A stretch of DNA of 27,588 nt, from assembly GCA_016282555.1 (NCBI GenBank), contig JAEEKU010000049.1:1-27588 (forward strand), given 5' to 3'. Every line of letters starts with the position of its first letter. Position 1 is the first letter of the stretch. Made by a program: the position numbers and the translations under genes. The notes under the pieces are model-generated. The model had not been told where the DNA came from and searched no databases. It was given only the letters and a program-made list of their open reading frames with translations. Of the stretch, positions 15,256 through 23,022 are shown one piece after another. The DNA is from Methanomassiliicoccaceae archaeon (lineage in GTDB: Archaea > Thermoplasmatota > Thermoplasmata > Methanomassiliicoccales > Methanomethylophilaceae).

Positions 15256-15618
15256 ATGTACGTTATCTCCCTGATCGTCAAGAACGAATTCGGAGTTATG
15301 CAGAGAGTCATGGGCGAATTCACCCGCAACAAGATCAACGTCGAGACGATCGTCGTCGGCAAATGCGAGCGCCCCGGCAAATCCCGCATCGTCCTGTCCG
15401 TAGTGGACAAATCAGTGGCGGAAACGGCCATCGGAAGGCTGCAGAAACTCCAGGACGTCTATGAGACCGAGCTCGTGCCGGAATCCGGCCAGTCGGCGTA
15501 CGCCCTTTTGTCCACTTCCAGCGGGAACGTGGGCGTCGTGGGCGGTTCGGATCAGGTCGAAGAGCTCATAGAACGCAGCAAACCTGAGAGGTACGTCAAG
15601 GCTCTGAACGCGCTTTGA
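15256..15618 (+). CDS. ilvH: short acetolactate synthase small-subunit-like ACT protein
   Basis: The 120-residue protein has an N-terminal ACT domain (residues 2-75) with the IlvH/IlvN signature: VISLIVKNEFGVMQRVMGEF, then NVETIVVGKCERPGKSRIVL. In acetolactate synthase small subunits this domain binds valine for feedback control. The usual C-terminal domain, which brings relatives to about 160 residues, is here only about 40 residues. No large subunit (ilvB) is adjacent, but the next gene, 17 nt on, is ilvE, so a role in branched-chain amino-acid synthesis fits. It could instead be a free-standing ACT regulator. Confidence 0.72.
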   Translation: MYVISLIVKNEFGVMQRVMGEFTRNKINVETIVVGKCERPGKSRIVLSVVDKSVAETAIGRLQKLQDVYETELVPESGQSAYALLSTSSGNVGVVGGSDQVEELIERSKPERYVKALNAL

Positions 15619-15635
15619 GTTGGACAGGTGTTTAT

Positions 15636-16565
15636 ATGGACAGAACAGAGAAGATTTGGCTTAACGGAAAACTCGTCAGGTGGGAGGACGCTAAAGTCCA
15701 CGTTCTCGCCCACGCGCTTAACTACGGCACGGGAGTTTTCGAAGGAATCCGCGTTTATCACACTCCCAAAGGCCAGGCCGTTTTCAGGCTGAAAGATCAC
15801 GTCAGGAGGCTCGTCGACGGATGCAAGATGATGGGCTTCGATCTTAAATTCGACGGGAAGGAGTATTCCGAGCAGGATATTTACAACGCTATCAAGGACA
15901 CGGTCAGAGCGAACGGATCTCAGGTGGATTACGTGAAGCCGTGCATATTCCTGAGCGGAGAGGAGGTCGGGCTCAACCCGGTCAGCGTTCCCGTCTCCTT
16001 CGCCATCACCTGCGTCCACATGGGCGCGTACCTCGGAAAGGGCGCGGATGCCGGAGCGAAGCTTATAACTTCTTCGTGGCAGAGACCGGACAACCTGTGC
16101 GGTCCCGCCGGAGCGAAGGTCAACGGAGCCTATGTGGCATCGACTCTCGCCAAGAGGGAGGCCGTGTCCCAGGGAGCCAACGAAGCCGTCATGCTGAACT
16201 CCGTGGGACATGTCGCGGAATGCACCGGGGAGAACATCTTTATTTACCGCCACGGAAAGATCATGACCCCCCAGACCGCCGAGTCCATTCTCGAGGGCAT
16301 CACCAGGGATTCCATCATCCAGGTCTCCAGAGACATGGGTTACGACGTGGAGGAAACCCAGATCACCAGGTTCCAGCTGATTTCCGCCGACGAGGTGTGG
16401 ATGACCGGAACCGCCGCGGAGATCGCCCCCGTGACCATGGTCGACGGAAGGCCGGTCGGAGACGGAAAGATCGGAAAAGTATCCCAGGCGATCCACGCCA
16501 GATTCCACGACGTGGTCACCGGCAAAGTTCCCGAATACGATTCCTGGCTCGACTACGTCGAGTGA
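15636..16565 (+). CDS. ilvE: branched-chain amino-acid aminotransferase
   Basis: The 309-residue class IV PLP aminotransferase interconverts Val/Leu/Ile and their 2-oxo acids. It starts MDRTEKIWLNGKLVRWEDAKVH and has the ALNYGTGVFEGIR block (27-39), the PLP lysine Lys161 in GAKVNGAYVAS, Glu195 in ECTGENIF and the phosphate-binding GTAAEI near residue 265. I use ATG 15636 rather than TTG 15615, as the family begins just before the DxxxxIWLNG block and AGGTG at 15624-15628 is well spaced. It follows the ACT gene with only 17 nt between, and a terminator hairpin follows. Confidence 0.93.
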   Translation: MDRTEKIWLNGKLVRWEDAKVHVLAHALNYGTGVFEGIRVYHTPKGQAVFRLKDHVRRLVDGCKMMGFDLKFDGKEYSEQDIYNAIKDTVRANGSQVDYVKPCIFLSGEEVGLNPVSVPVSFAITCVHMGAYLGKGADAGAKLITSSWQRPDNLCGPAGAKVNGAYVASTLAKREAVSQGANEAVMLNSVGHVAECTGENIFIYRHGKIMTPQTAESILEGITRDSIIQVSRDMGYDVEETQITRFQLISADEVWMTGTAAEIAPVTMVDGRPVGDGKIGKVSQAIHARFHDVVTGKVPEYDSWLDYVE

Positions 16566-16573
16566 AAACCTGC

Positions 16574-16597
16574 GCGGGGTTTATTCCCCGCTCTTTA
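16574..16597 (+). terminator. hairpin after ilvE
   Basis: GCGGGG-TTTATT-CCCCGC begins 8 nt after the ilvE stop and is followed by TCTTTA. The stem is perfect. No gene is seen between it and the end of the ATPase gene at 16690. Confidence 0.6.
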
Positions 16598-16689
16598 ACA
16601 TTACCGGACCGGGGGACGATCCGACAGAGATCTGTTCAGGGTCCGGGAAAGAACCCGTTTTAACATCGAAACCGCCCGGAAGGAACGAA

Positions 16690-17973
16690 TCAGGGGCCGA
16701 GGTTCGTAATGGGAACGACATAGACTCCGTCTTCCCTGCGATACGACATGCTCCCGGTTCCGGTTATGACGCACATGAAAGCCGGCACCGATTCCGGTTC
16801 TTTTTTCTCTATGATTTTCCTGATCCTCAGGAGATTCTCCGCAGCTTCGTCGGCCGAATTCTGTCCCAGTTTAATCTCGAAAGCGCCCCATCCCTTGCGG
16901 GGAATGCTGACAACGGCATCGATTTCCCTTCCGTCGTAGTCTCTGTAGTGATAAAGAGAGCCTCCCGCGTGTTCCGCATATATTCTCAGATCCCTCTCGC
17001 ACAGCGCTTCAAACAAAAATCCCATGGTATTCAGATCCGAAACCAGATCTTCCGTTCCCGTTTGCAGGGCGGCAGCGGCGAGAGAAGGATCCGCAAGATG
17101 CCTTTTCGGGTTCTTTCCTACTCTCGTTTTCGATCTCGGACGGGGATTGAATGCCGGCTGATCATCCGTCAGAAACAGTCTGCTGAAAACGTCCATGTAT
17201 TCCGACACAGTCTCGTCGTCGACGGATTCCGAATCGTACTCGCGGATATCGGAAGATATTCTGCTTTTGGAAGCCAGAGTGCTTTCGTTCCTCGCGAGGG
17301 ACCGGAATGTGCGAAGCAGGCCGGAAGCATCTCTCCTTCTGCCGCCGATCTTCTGCGCATCGGAAAAACAGATCTTCTGGATGTAATCCTCCGCCATGGC
17401 TCTTGCCATAGGTTCGTTCATGCCGAGGCTTCCCGGCCATCCCCCGCGGACGATAAGCCATGCCAGTTTTTCAAGGTCTCCGGGGTTTCCGTTGTAATTC
17501 GTAAAATTTCCGCAGAAAAGATTTTCAAGCGATGTCATGCCGGACGAATCTCCTGATTCGAAAAGAGACATAGTACGCATTCTGACGCTTATTATGCGTC
17601 CGGCTCCGGAATGCATAAGCCGTCCTTTGTCGGCGGAAGAGGATCCGCACAGAAGATAATTTCCTTTGGAACCGTCCCTGTCCACAGTGTAGCGGACGGC
17701 ATCCCATATTCCCGGCACATCCTGCCATTCGTCGATGAGACGGGGACGTTCTCCGGCCAGTACGGATGATGGATCTATCTCCGCTATTCTGCGGTTATTG
17801 AAATTGTTATACGGATCCGTAAGCGAAAATTCACTGTTGGCAAAATATCTGGAACACCAGGTTTTGCCGCAAAGCTTGGGTCCTTCGACGCTGACTGCCC
17901 CCGCAGCACCCAGTGCCGTGGCGATATCCTTTTCAATCAGTCTCGGAAGATATCCCTCGGGTTTCAGAGTCAT
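16690..17973 (-). CDS. AAA-type ATPase with DUF4143-like C-terminal domain
   Basis: The 427-residue protein belongs to the large group of archaeal/bacterial AAA_14 + DUF4143 ATPases, common in gut microbes and often present in many variable copies. Walker A is GPKLCGKTW (31-39) with the family's odd internal Cys; Walker B is LIDEWQD (79-85), and the LLCGSSS block follows near 107-113. The C-terminal domain contains YDGREIDAVV ... GAFEIKLG (about 345-372), a D...ExK pattern like that of PD-(D/E)xK folds. Cellular role is not known. A TATA box about 24 bp before the ATG suggests a leaderless transcript, and three iterons lie just beyond it. The gene stands alone. Confidence 0.88.
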   Translation of the reverse strand: MTLKPEGYLPRLIEKDIATALGAAGAVSVEGPKLCGKTWCSRYFANSEFSLTDPYNNFNNRRIAEIDPSSVLAGERPRLIDEWQDVPGIWDAVRYTVDRDGSKGNYLLCGSSSADKGRLMHSGAGRIISVRMRTMSLFESGDSSGMTSLENLFCGNFTNYNGNPGDLEKLAWLIVRGGWPGSLGMNEPMARAMAEDYIQKICFSDAQKIGGRRRDASGLLRTFRSLARNESTLASKSRISSDIREYDSESVDDETVSEYMDVFSRLFLTDDQPAFNPRPRSKTRVGKNPKRHLADPSLAAAALQTGTEDLVSDLNTMGFLFEALCERDLRIYAEHAGGSLYHYRDYDGREIDAVVSIPRKGWGAFEIKLGQNSADEAAENLLRIRKIIEKKEPESVPAFMCVITGTGSMSYRREDGVYVVPITNLGP

Positions 17974-17995
17974 AATCGTCCGGATATATGATTCA

Positions 17996-18005
17996 GATAT
18001 ATATG
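17996..18005 (-). promoter_or_regulatory. TATA box of the DUF4143 ATPase gene
   Basis: CATATATATC on the minus strand ends about 22 bp before the ATG at 17973. A second TATA-like stretch (17983-17990) is too close to the start to be the main promoter. Confidence 0.5.
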
Positions 18006-18074
18006 GTTTATACCGATACTTTTAGAAGATTTAAACCGCAACTTTCGGCGGTTTTATACCGCAACTTTACGATT
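18006..18074. repeat. three tandem 23-bp iterons
   Basis: Three units of exactly 23 bp follow each other (18006-18028, 18029-18051, 18052-18074). The shared core is (n)TTTATACCGCAACTTT: unit 1 reads GTTTATACCGATACTTT, unit 2 ATTTAAACCGCAACTTT, unit 3 TTTTATACCGCAACTTT. The last six or seven bases of each unit vary. The array abuts the ATPase TATA box, so it may be an operator; it also lies 150-220 bp ahead of the divergent kinase gene. The remainder to 18226 contains no gene, only a small inverted repeat AGTTA-N5-TAACT at 18161-18175. Confidence 0.75.
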
Positions 18075-18226
18075 TTTTGAGGAAGACAATACTGAACCCG
18101 GAAAGAAATGGCATAGGAATACACAGACGATAGAATCCGGATGCCGGAGGTATTGGGCAAAGTTATTTTGTAACTAAAGGAGTACGGTGCACTTATTGCA
18201 TCAGCCGCTTACGGGACAGTACAGTC

Positions 18227-21200
18227 ATGAAAATGCAGGATTACGTGAAAAGCGTCAACGGCGACGTGTTGGGGGATTTCAGTCTTTACCGTTTTGAGGA
18301 TCTCATAGGGATGGGAGCATCGGGAAAGGTTTATTCCGTAATCAGAGACGGCAGAAGATATGCGATGAAAATTCCCATGACCGTCAACATCAACGACGAG
18401 GATACTTTCTTCAAAATCGATGATGAAATCAAAGATTCCTTTATGAAAGAAGCCTCCGAATGGTCCAAACTGTCCGATGAATGTCCCGAATCCGTGGTCC
18501 AGCTTGTCGACTACGGCCTTGATCCTTTCCCGTGGATGGTAATGGAATACGGGGATATCGATTTCAGCAAGGTAATCGATACAAAAGACGCTGACGCGGC
18601 GCTGGTGGAAGAACTTCTCCGCAAACTCCAGCATCTCCACAACTGCGGGATTATCCACAGCGATATCAAGCCCAAAAACATTCTGAGAATAAACGGAAAC
18701 TGGAAATTTTCGGATTTCGGACTCTCCAAGTCCGTTAATTCCGTTTCCACCTCCACGGTATCGATCAAAGGAACCCCGGAATATATGGCTCCGGAGCAGA
18801 TTTCCGCCAAAACATTCGGAAGCGTCGACAGAAGAACCGATATCTGGCAGATGGGAATCCTTCTTTACCGCGTTCTCACGCACCGTTCCCCTTACTCTTC
18901 CAGGGATATAGCCGGAATAGCGATGGCTGCAATCGGGGACGGTCCCGATCTCGACGCCGTTCCGGACAAATTCAGAAGCGTCCTGAAGAAGGCGCTGTGC
19001 AAAGAAAAAGACGGAAGGTACCAGTCTGCGGAGGAATTCGCGGATTCCATCCATACGGTATTAACGCCGGAACCGGTTCCTCCCGTTCCTGAGAAAAAAG
19101 ATGATACCGGAAAAGGAAAGCGCAGGCCCCTTGGAATCATCGTACTCGGCCTGATACTGGCAATCCTGCTCATAGGCGGCGGAGTGGCGGCTTGGTCTGG
19201 CGTATTCAGTCCCGGAAGCGACGTTTCTGCCGATCAGAACACTGTAGAACTTTCAGTTTACCCGTCCGGATGCGGGACAATCAACGGCCAGAGTTCCGTG
19301 ACGCTCTTCGATGTCAAATCCGGAACAGCTTTTGCGAAAACCGGGAACACGCTGTTAATAGGAAACCAGTCGTATGTTCCGGTGGCAGCCGCCGGCGATA
19401 AGCAATACAGTTACAGTTTTGTGGAATGGCGCGGAGTCACCGACGAAGTTACGGGAAACATGAAAATAACGGCGGTTTTCGAAACCTCCAAGAAACTGTA
19501 TTCCGTAAAAATTCTTGCAAACACATCCGAAATGGGATCGGTTGCTGTCGGCAGCATCAGCGCGGAATACGGAACGAAAATAATCGTTTCCGGAAATACG
19601 CTGACCGTAGGCAAGGAGAGCACCGTCGCAACACCCAAAACCTCGGATTCCAGCGCCAGATACCGTTTTGCTGGATGGACCGTTCCCGAATATACAGTCA
19701 CGGGAAACAGCACTGTACTGGCTAATTTCGAAAAGAGCACGGCGAAATACACAGTCACGGTTTCCGTGCAGCAGGCAGGATACGGGACCGTTTCGAAAGA
19801 ATTCATCGATGCGGATTACGGAACTAAGATCTATTCCTCTGGAAACACTCTCCGCGTAGGGGATTCCGTGTGTCAGGCAACACCTTCCGCTTCGAATGCG
19901 CAGTACACGTACAGATTCTCAGGATTCTCGGGATTTCCGGGCACTGTCACATCCGATGTGACTGTTAAAGCCTATTTCGAAAGAGTAGTCAACCAGTATA
20001 CCGTCACGGTGCAGGCCGGAACCGGCGGTTCCGTTTCCGATTCATCATTTACGGTGGATTACGGAACCAAGATAACCGCTTCCGGAAATACTTTGACAGT
20101 AGGAAGCAGAACATCCGTCGCGACTCCCGCGAATCCCGACAGCCAGTGGACTTACAGATTTGTTAACTGGACCGGTTACCCGGGCCAGGTTACCCAGAGC
20201 GTGACAGTCTTCGCCAATTTCGAAAAGAGCGCGTCTCCCTACACGGTAACGGTCAGGATCCAGTCTCCGGGATACGGAACCGTCTCCGTCACCCAGATTC
20301 CGGTCAATTACGGCGACAGCGTTTCTGCATCCGGAACGACTCTCACGGCAGGAGGCAGAACATCCGTTGCGGCACCGTCTGCGTCCGATGCCCAGTATAC
20401 CTATAGGTTCGCAGGCTGGACAGTTCCGGAAAGCAAAGTTTACGGGGATATGACCGTTACAGCACACTTCGAGAGAAGCGTCAACAAATACAAAGTAACA
20501 GTACAGGCCGGAACCGGCGGATCTGTTTCGAATTCGTTGTTTACTGTGGATTACGGAACCAGGATTTATTCGTCAGGAAGCACTCTCCAGATAGGGGATT
20601 ATGTGTGCCACGCAACTCCTTCCCCTTCAAGTGCGCAGTACACGTATAAGTTTACCGGATTTTCGGGATTACCGGGCACTGTAAAATCGGATGTTACTAT
20701 CAAAGCCGAGTTCGGAAGAACTGTCAATCAGTATACGGTTACAGTTCAGGCCGGAACCGGCGGATCTGTTTCGAATTCATCGTTTAGTGTAGATTACGGA
20801 ACCAAGATAACTGCTTCTGGAAACAAACTGATTTTGGGGAGCAGTCATTACGCAGCAGCGACTGCTGAAAGCGGGTATATATTCGAAAGGTGGTCGATTT
20901 CTACCGGAACAGTTACCGGAAATTGCACCATTTTAGCGATCTTTAGCAAAAAATCTACATCCGGCGGAACATGTATTTTGGAATTGGAATCTGTAGGGGC
21001 ACACGCAGGTGATCAGAACGTCGAGGTTAAACTCAGCCTCGTCCAGAACCCCGGAATCTGGGGAATATCCGCCGAAGTAAACTATGATGAAAAACTCACT
21101 CTCGTCTCCGTCGCTCACGGAGAATTGGTCGACATTACGGACGGTCCTCTCGATTTCAATCCGTATACCGTTTACGGCGAGGGAAAATCCACCACTGCCG

Positions 21201-22894
21201 ATGTCACGGCGACCGGAACGGTCATCACTCTGATATTCGACGTAGCCGAGGACGCTTCCGGAGTCCTGCCTTTAACTTTCGGAGAGGTTGAGTTGTATGA
21301 TGTAAACGGTACTGAAGTCGCCTCCGTGACTGAAAACGGATCCATCATGATCGCAGCTTCCGAAGTACATGTCACCGGAGTATCTCTGAACAAGACCTCC
21401 CTCGAACTCGAAACCGGGGAACAGGAAACCCTTACCGCGACAGTCGAACCCGGCAACGCCGCCAACAAAGAAGTCGCCTGGAGAACCAGCAACGGCAAAG
21501 TCGCTACCGTGGGCTCCGACGGAGTCGTCGAGGCCGTATCCGCGGGAACCGCGGTCATCACCGTAACGACCGTCGACGGAAACAAGGCTGCGGCATGCGA
21601 AGTGACCGTCACTGCCTCTGCACCAGCTGTGACCTTCTACTCTGTAGTTGTTAAATATATGTGCAACGGAGCACCCATCCTCAAGGACGGAGTTGACATC
21701 AGGGTTGTTTCTCAGGGAGAGTTCGGTAAAGATTTCACTTACAACTACCTTGATAATCCCAAGTTCGATGCTACAATGGCGGCCAAGTACGCCCTGAACA
21801 GTGGATACATCGAGGAGCCCGCCAGCAGCGTCGACAAGGCCGCTGACGCCGGTACCATAACCGTTACTATCAACAGTTCAAGGACCGTTCTCGTCTTCGA
21901 GTTCACTCAGAAGGGAGCCTTCGTGCAGTTCCACAGACAGGACAACCCTGTTGCGAGCCCTGTTTATGAGACCCCTGAACCCTATGGCGAGAAGCACACC
22001 GCTATCATTCAGGCAAGGTCTGAAGCAGATGCCGGAAAGATCGCCCAGGTCCTGATAACCGATGACGTTACCGGCAGCCACGCTAACGGAACCTTTATCA
22101 GTGCCGGACAGACCGGAACCTACCATGGCTACACCTACAAAGTGAATCAGCTCACGAAGACCGTCGTTGACGGAAAGGTCTACGACGCGGTTGAAGTCGT
22201 TATCGACGGCGGACTTAATGTTCATGATGATGTCGACAGCCCGCTCGTGATCTGGTACCAGCTTGTGTCCCCTATGTATTCCGTTGTTGTCAAGTATATG
22301 TGCAACGGAGCACCCATTCTCAAGGACGGAGCTGACATCAGAGTCAACTCCCAGGGAAGGTCTGGCGAGAATTTCACTTATAATTACCTTGAGAATCCCA
22401 AATTTGATTCCACGATGGCAGCCAAGTGTACCCTGCCCAAGGGATATGTTGAGCGCCCCGTCGGCAGCCCCGACAAGGCCACTGACACGGGTACTATATC
22501 TGTCACCATTGCCGCAAGGACTATCCTCGTCTTCGAATTCACTCAGAAGGGAGCGTACGTGCAGTTCCACAGACAGTACAACCCCGTTGCGAGCCCGGTC
22601 TACGAGACCCCCGAACCCTGCGGCGAGAAGCACACCGCTATCGTTCAGGCCGTGAACGCAGCGGATGCCGGAAAGACTATCCAGATCCTGATAACAGATG
22701 ACGTTACCGGCAACCATGCTGACGGAACCTTTATCAAGGCTGGACAGACCGGAACCTATCACGGCTACACCTACAAGGTGAACCAGCTTCCCAAGAACGG
22801 CGCTTTAGACGCAGTCGAAGTCGTTATAGACGGCGGACTCAACGTTCACGAGGATTTCGATAATCCTCTAGTTGTCTGGTATCAGATAGTCTGA
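18227..22894 (+). CDS. transmembrane Ser/Thr protein kinase with giant adhesin-like ectodomain
   Basis: The 1555-residue protein begins with a Hanks-type kinase (about 20-280): Gly-loop GMGASGKVY (28-36), Lys48, HSDIKPKN (144-151, catalytic Asp146, with Ser for Arg in HRD), DFG (163-165) and GTPEYMAPE (182-190). The catalytic set is complete. KGKRR precedes a membrane segment (301-322), so the rest is outside. The ectodomain holds seven divergent InlB-like repeats (about 340-906), a cohesin-like beta domain (about 916-1043), a Big2 Ig-like domain (about 1047-1130) and two 213-residue MucBP-like repeats (1138-1350, 1351-1555). No cell-wall sorting signal or second membrane segment is seen at the C-terminus. 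AAAGGAG lies about 45 nt before the ATG, too far to act; ATG 18233 is an alternative start. The PP2C and SPFH genes nearby suggest a shared pathway. Confidence 0.9.
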   Translation: MKMQDYVKSVNGDVLGDFSLYRFEDLIGMGASGKVYSVIRDGRRYAMKIPMTVNINDEDTFFKIDDEIKDSFMKEASEWSKLSDECPESVVQLVDYGLDPFPWMVMEYGDIDFSKVIDTKDADAALVEELLRKLQHLHNCGIIHSDIKPKNILRINGNWKFSDFGLSKSVNSVSTSTVSIKGTPEYMAPEQISAKTFGSVDRRTDIWQMGILLYRVLTHRSPYSSRDIAGIAMAAIGDGPDLDAVPDKFRSVLKKALCKEKDGRYQSAEEFADSIHTVLTPEPVPPVPEKKDDTGKGKRRPLGIIVLGLILAILLIGGGVAAWSGVFSPGSDVSADQNTVELSVYPSGCGTINGQSSVTLFDVKSGTAFAKTGNTLLIGNQSYVPVAAAGDKQYSYSFVEWRGVTDEVTGNMKITAVFETSKKLYSVKILANTSEMGSVAVGSISAEYGTKIIVSGNTLTVGKESTVATPKTSDSSARYRFAGWTVPEYTVTGNSTVLANFEKSTAKYTVTVSVQQAGYGTVSKEFIDADYGTKIYSSGNTLRVGDSVCQATPSASNAQYTYRFSGFSGFPGTVTSDVTVKAYFERVVNQYTVTVQAGTGGSVSDSSFTVDYGTKITASGNTLTVGSRTSVATPANPDSQWTYRFVNWTGYPGQVTQSVTVFANFEKSASPYTVTVRIQSPGYGTVSVTQIPVNYGDSVSASGTTLTAGGRTSVAAPSASDAQYTYRFAGWTVPESKVYGDMTVTAHFERSVNKYKVTVQAGTGGSVSNSLFTVDYGTRIYSSGSTLQIGDYVCHATPSPSSAQYTYKFTGFSGLPGTVKSDVTIKAEFGRTVNQYTVTVQAGTGGSVSNSSFSVDYGTKITASGNKLILGSSHYAAATAESGYIFERWSISTGTVTGNCTILAIFSKKSTSGGTCILELESVGAHAGDQNVEVKLSLVQNPGIWGISAEVNYDEKLTLVSVAHGELVDITDGPLDFNPYTVYGEGKSTTADVTATGTVITLIFDVAEDASGVLPLTFGEVELYDVNGTEVASVTENGSIMIAASEVHVTGVSLNKTSLELETGEQETLTATVEPGNAANKEVAWRTSNGKVATVGSDGVVEAVSAGTAVITVTTVDGNKAAACEVTVTASAPAVTFYSVVVKYMCNGAPILKDGVDIRVVSQGEFGKDFTYNYLDNPKFDATMAAKYALNSGYIEEPASSVDKAADAGTITVTINSSRTVLVFEFTQKGAFVQFHRQDNPVASPVYETPEPYGEKHTAIIQARSEADAGKIAQVLITDDVTGSHANGTFISAGQTGTYHGYTYKVNQLTKTVVDGKVYDAVEVVIDGGLNVHDDVDSPLVIWYQLVSPMYSVVVKYMCNGAPILKDGADIRVNSQGRSGENFTYNYLENPKFDSTMAAKCTLPKGYVERPVGSPDKATDTGTISVTIAARTILVFEFTQKGAYVQFHRQYNPVASPVYETPEPCGEKHTAIVQAVNAADAGKTIQILITDDVTGNHADGTFIKAGQTGTYHGYTYKVNQLPKNGALDAVEVVIDGGLNVHEDFDNPLVVWYQIV
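19244..20944 (+). repeat. seven tandem InlB-like repeats in the kinase ectodomain
   Basis: Each unit is about 75-82 residues and shows YTVTV...GGSVS...VDYGTKI..SGNTL..G......TP....AQYTYRFSGW... TV...F. Units 3-4 and 6-7 match each other better than their neighbours, with a constant offset of 245 residues (735 bp; for example VNQYTVTVQAG at 588 and 833). The matching stretches differ mostly at third codon positions, so the block duplication is old and protein sequence has been kept. Confidence 0.8.
21638..22891 (+). repeat. two-copy 639-bp tandem repeat at the 3' end of the kinase gene
   Basis: Unit 1 (21638-22276) and unit 2 (22277-22891, slightly shorter) are offset by exactly 639 bp, 213 codons. 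Landmarks present in both are YMCNGAPILKDG, FEFTQKGA, VQFHRQ, NPVASPVYETPEP, ITDDVTG and GQTGTYHGYTYKVNQL. Many stretches are identical at DNA level (for example TGCAACGGAGCACCCAT at 21662 and 22301), so the duplication is younger than that of the InlB-like units or is kept alike by gene conversion. Confidence 0.85.
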
Positions 22895-23022
22895 GGACAA
22901 ACAGCTTAGGCAGATACAAAACTACTTGCTATTCCCACAATAATCATATGTTTCCGATGATCAGATAACCGCAATCGCACAGAACTTTACCTTTACAATA
23001 AAAACCCCGGCAGAAGGATAAC

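Noticed and set aside
18006..18074. CRISPR-like array
   Set aside because: Units are contiguous with no spacers, only three copies and no cas genes; iterons fit better.
18161..18175. AGTTA-N5-TAACT inverted repeat ahead of the kinase gene
   Set aside because: Short arms in AT-rich DNA; could be chance, so noted within the iteron entry rather than called an operator.
19244..22891. Mobile element or phage origin of the repeat region
   Set aside because: Repeats are in frame within one gene and encode protein modules; no transposase, integrase or terminal repeats are seen.
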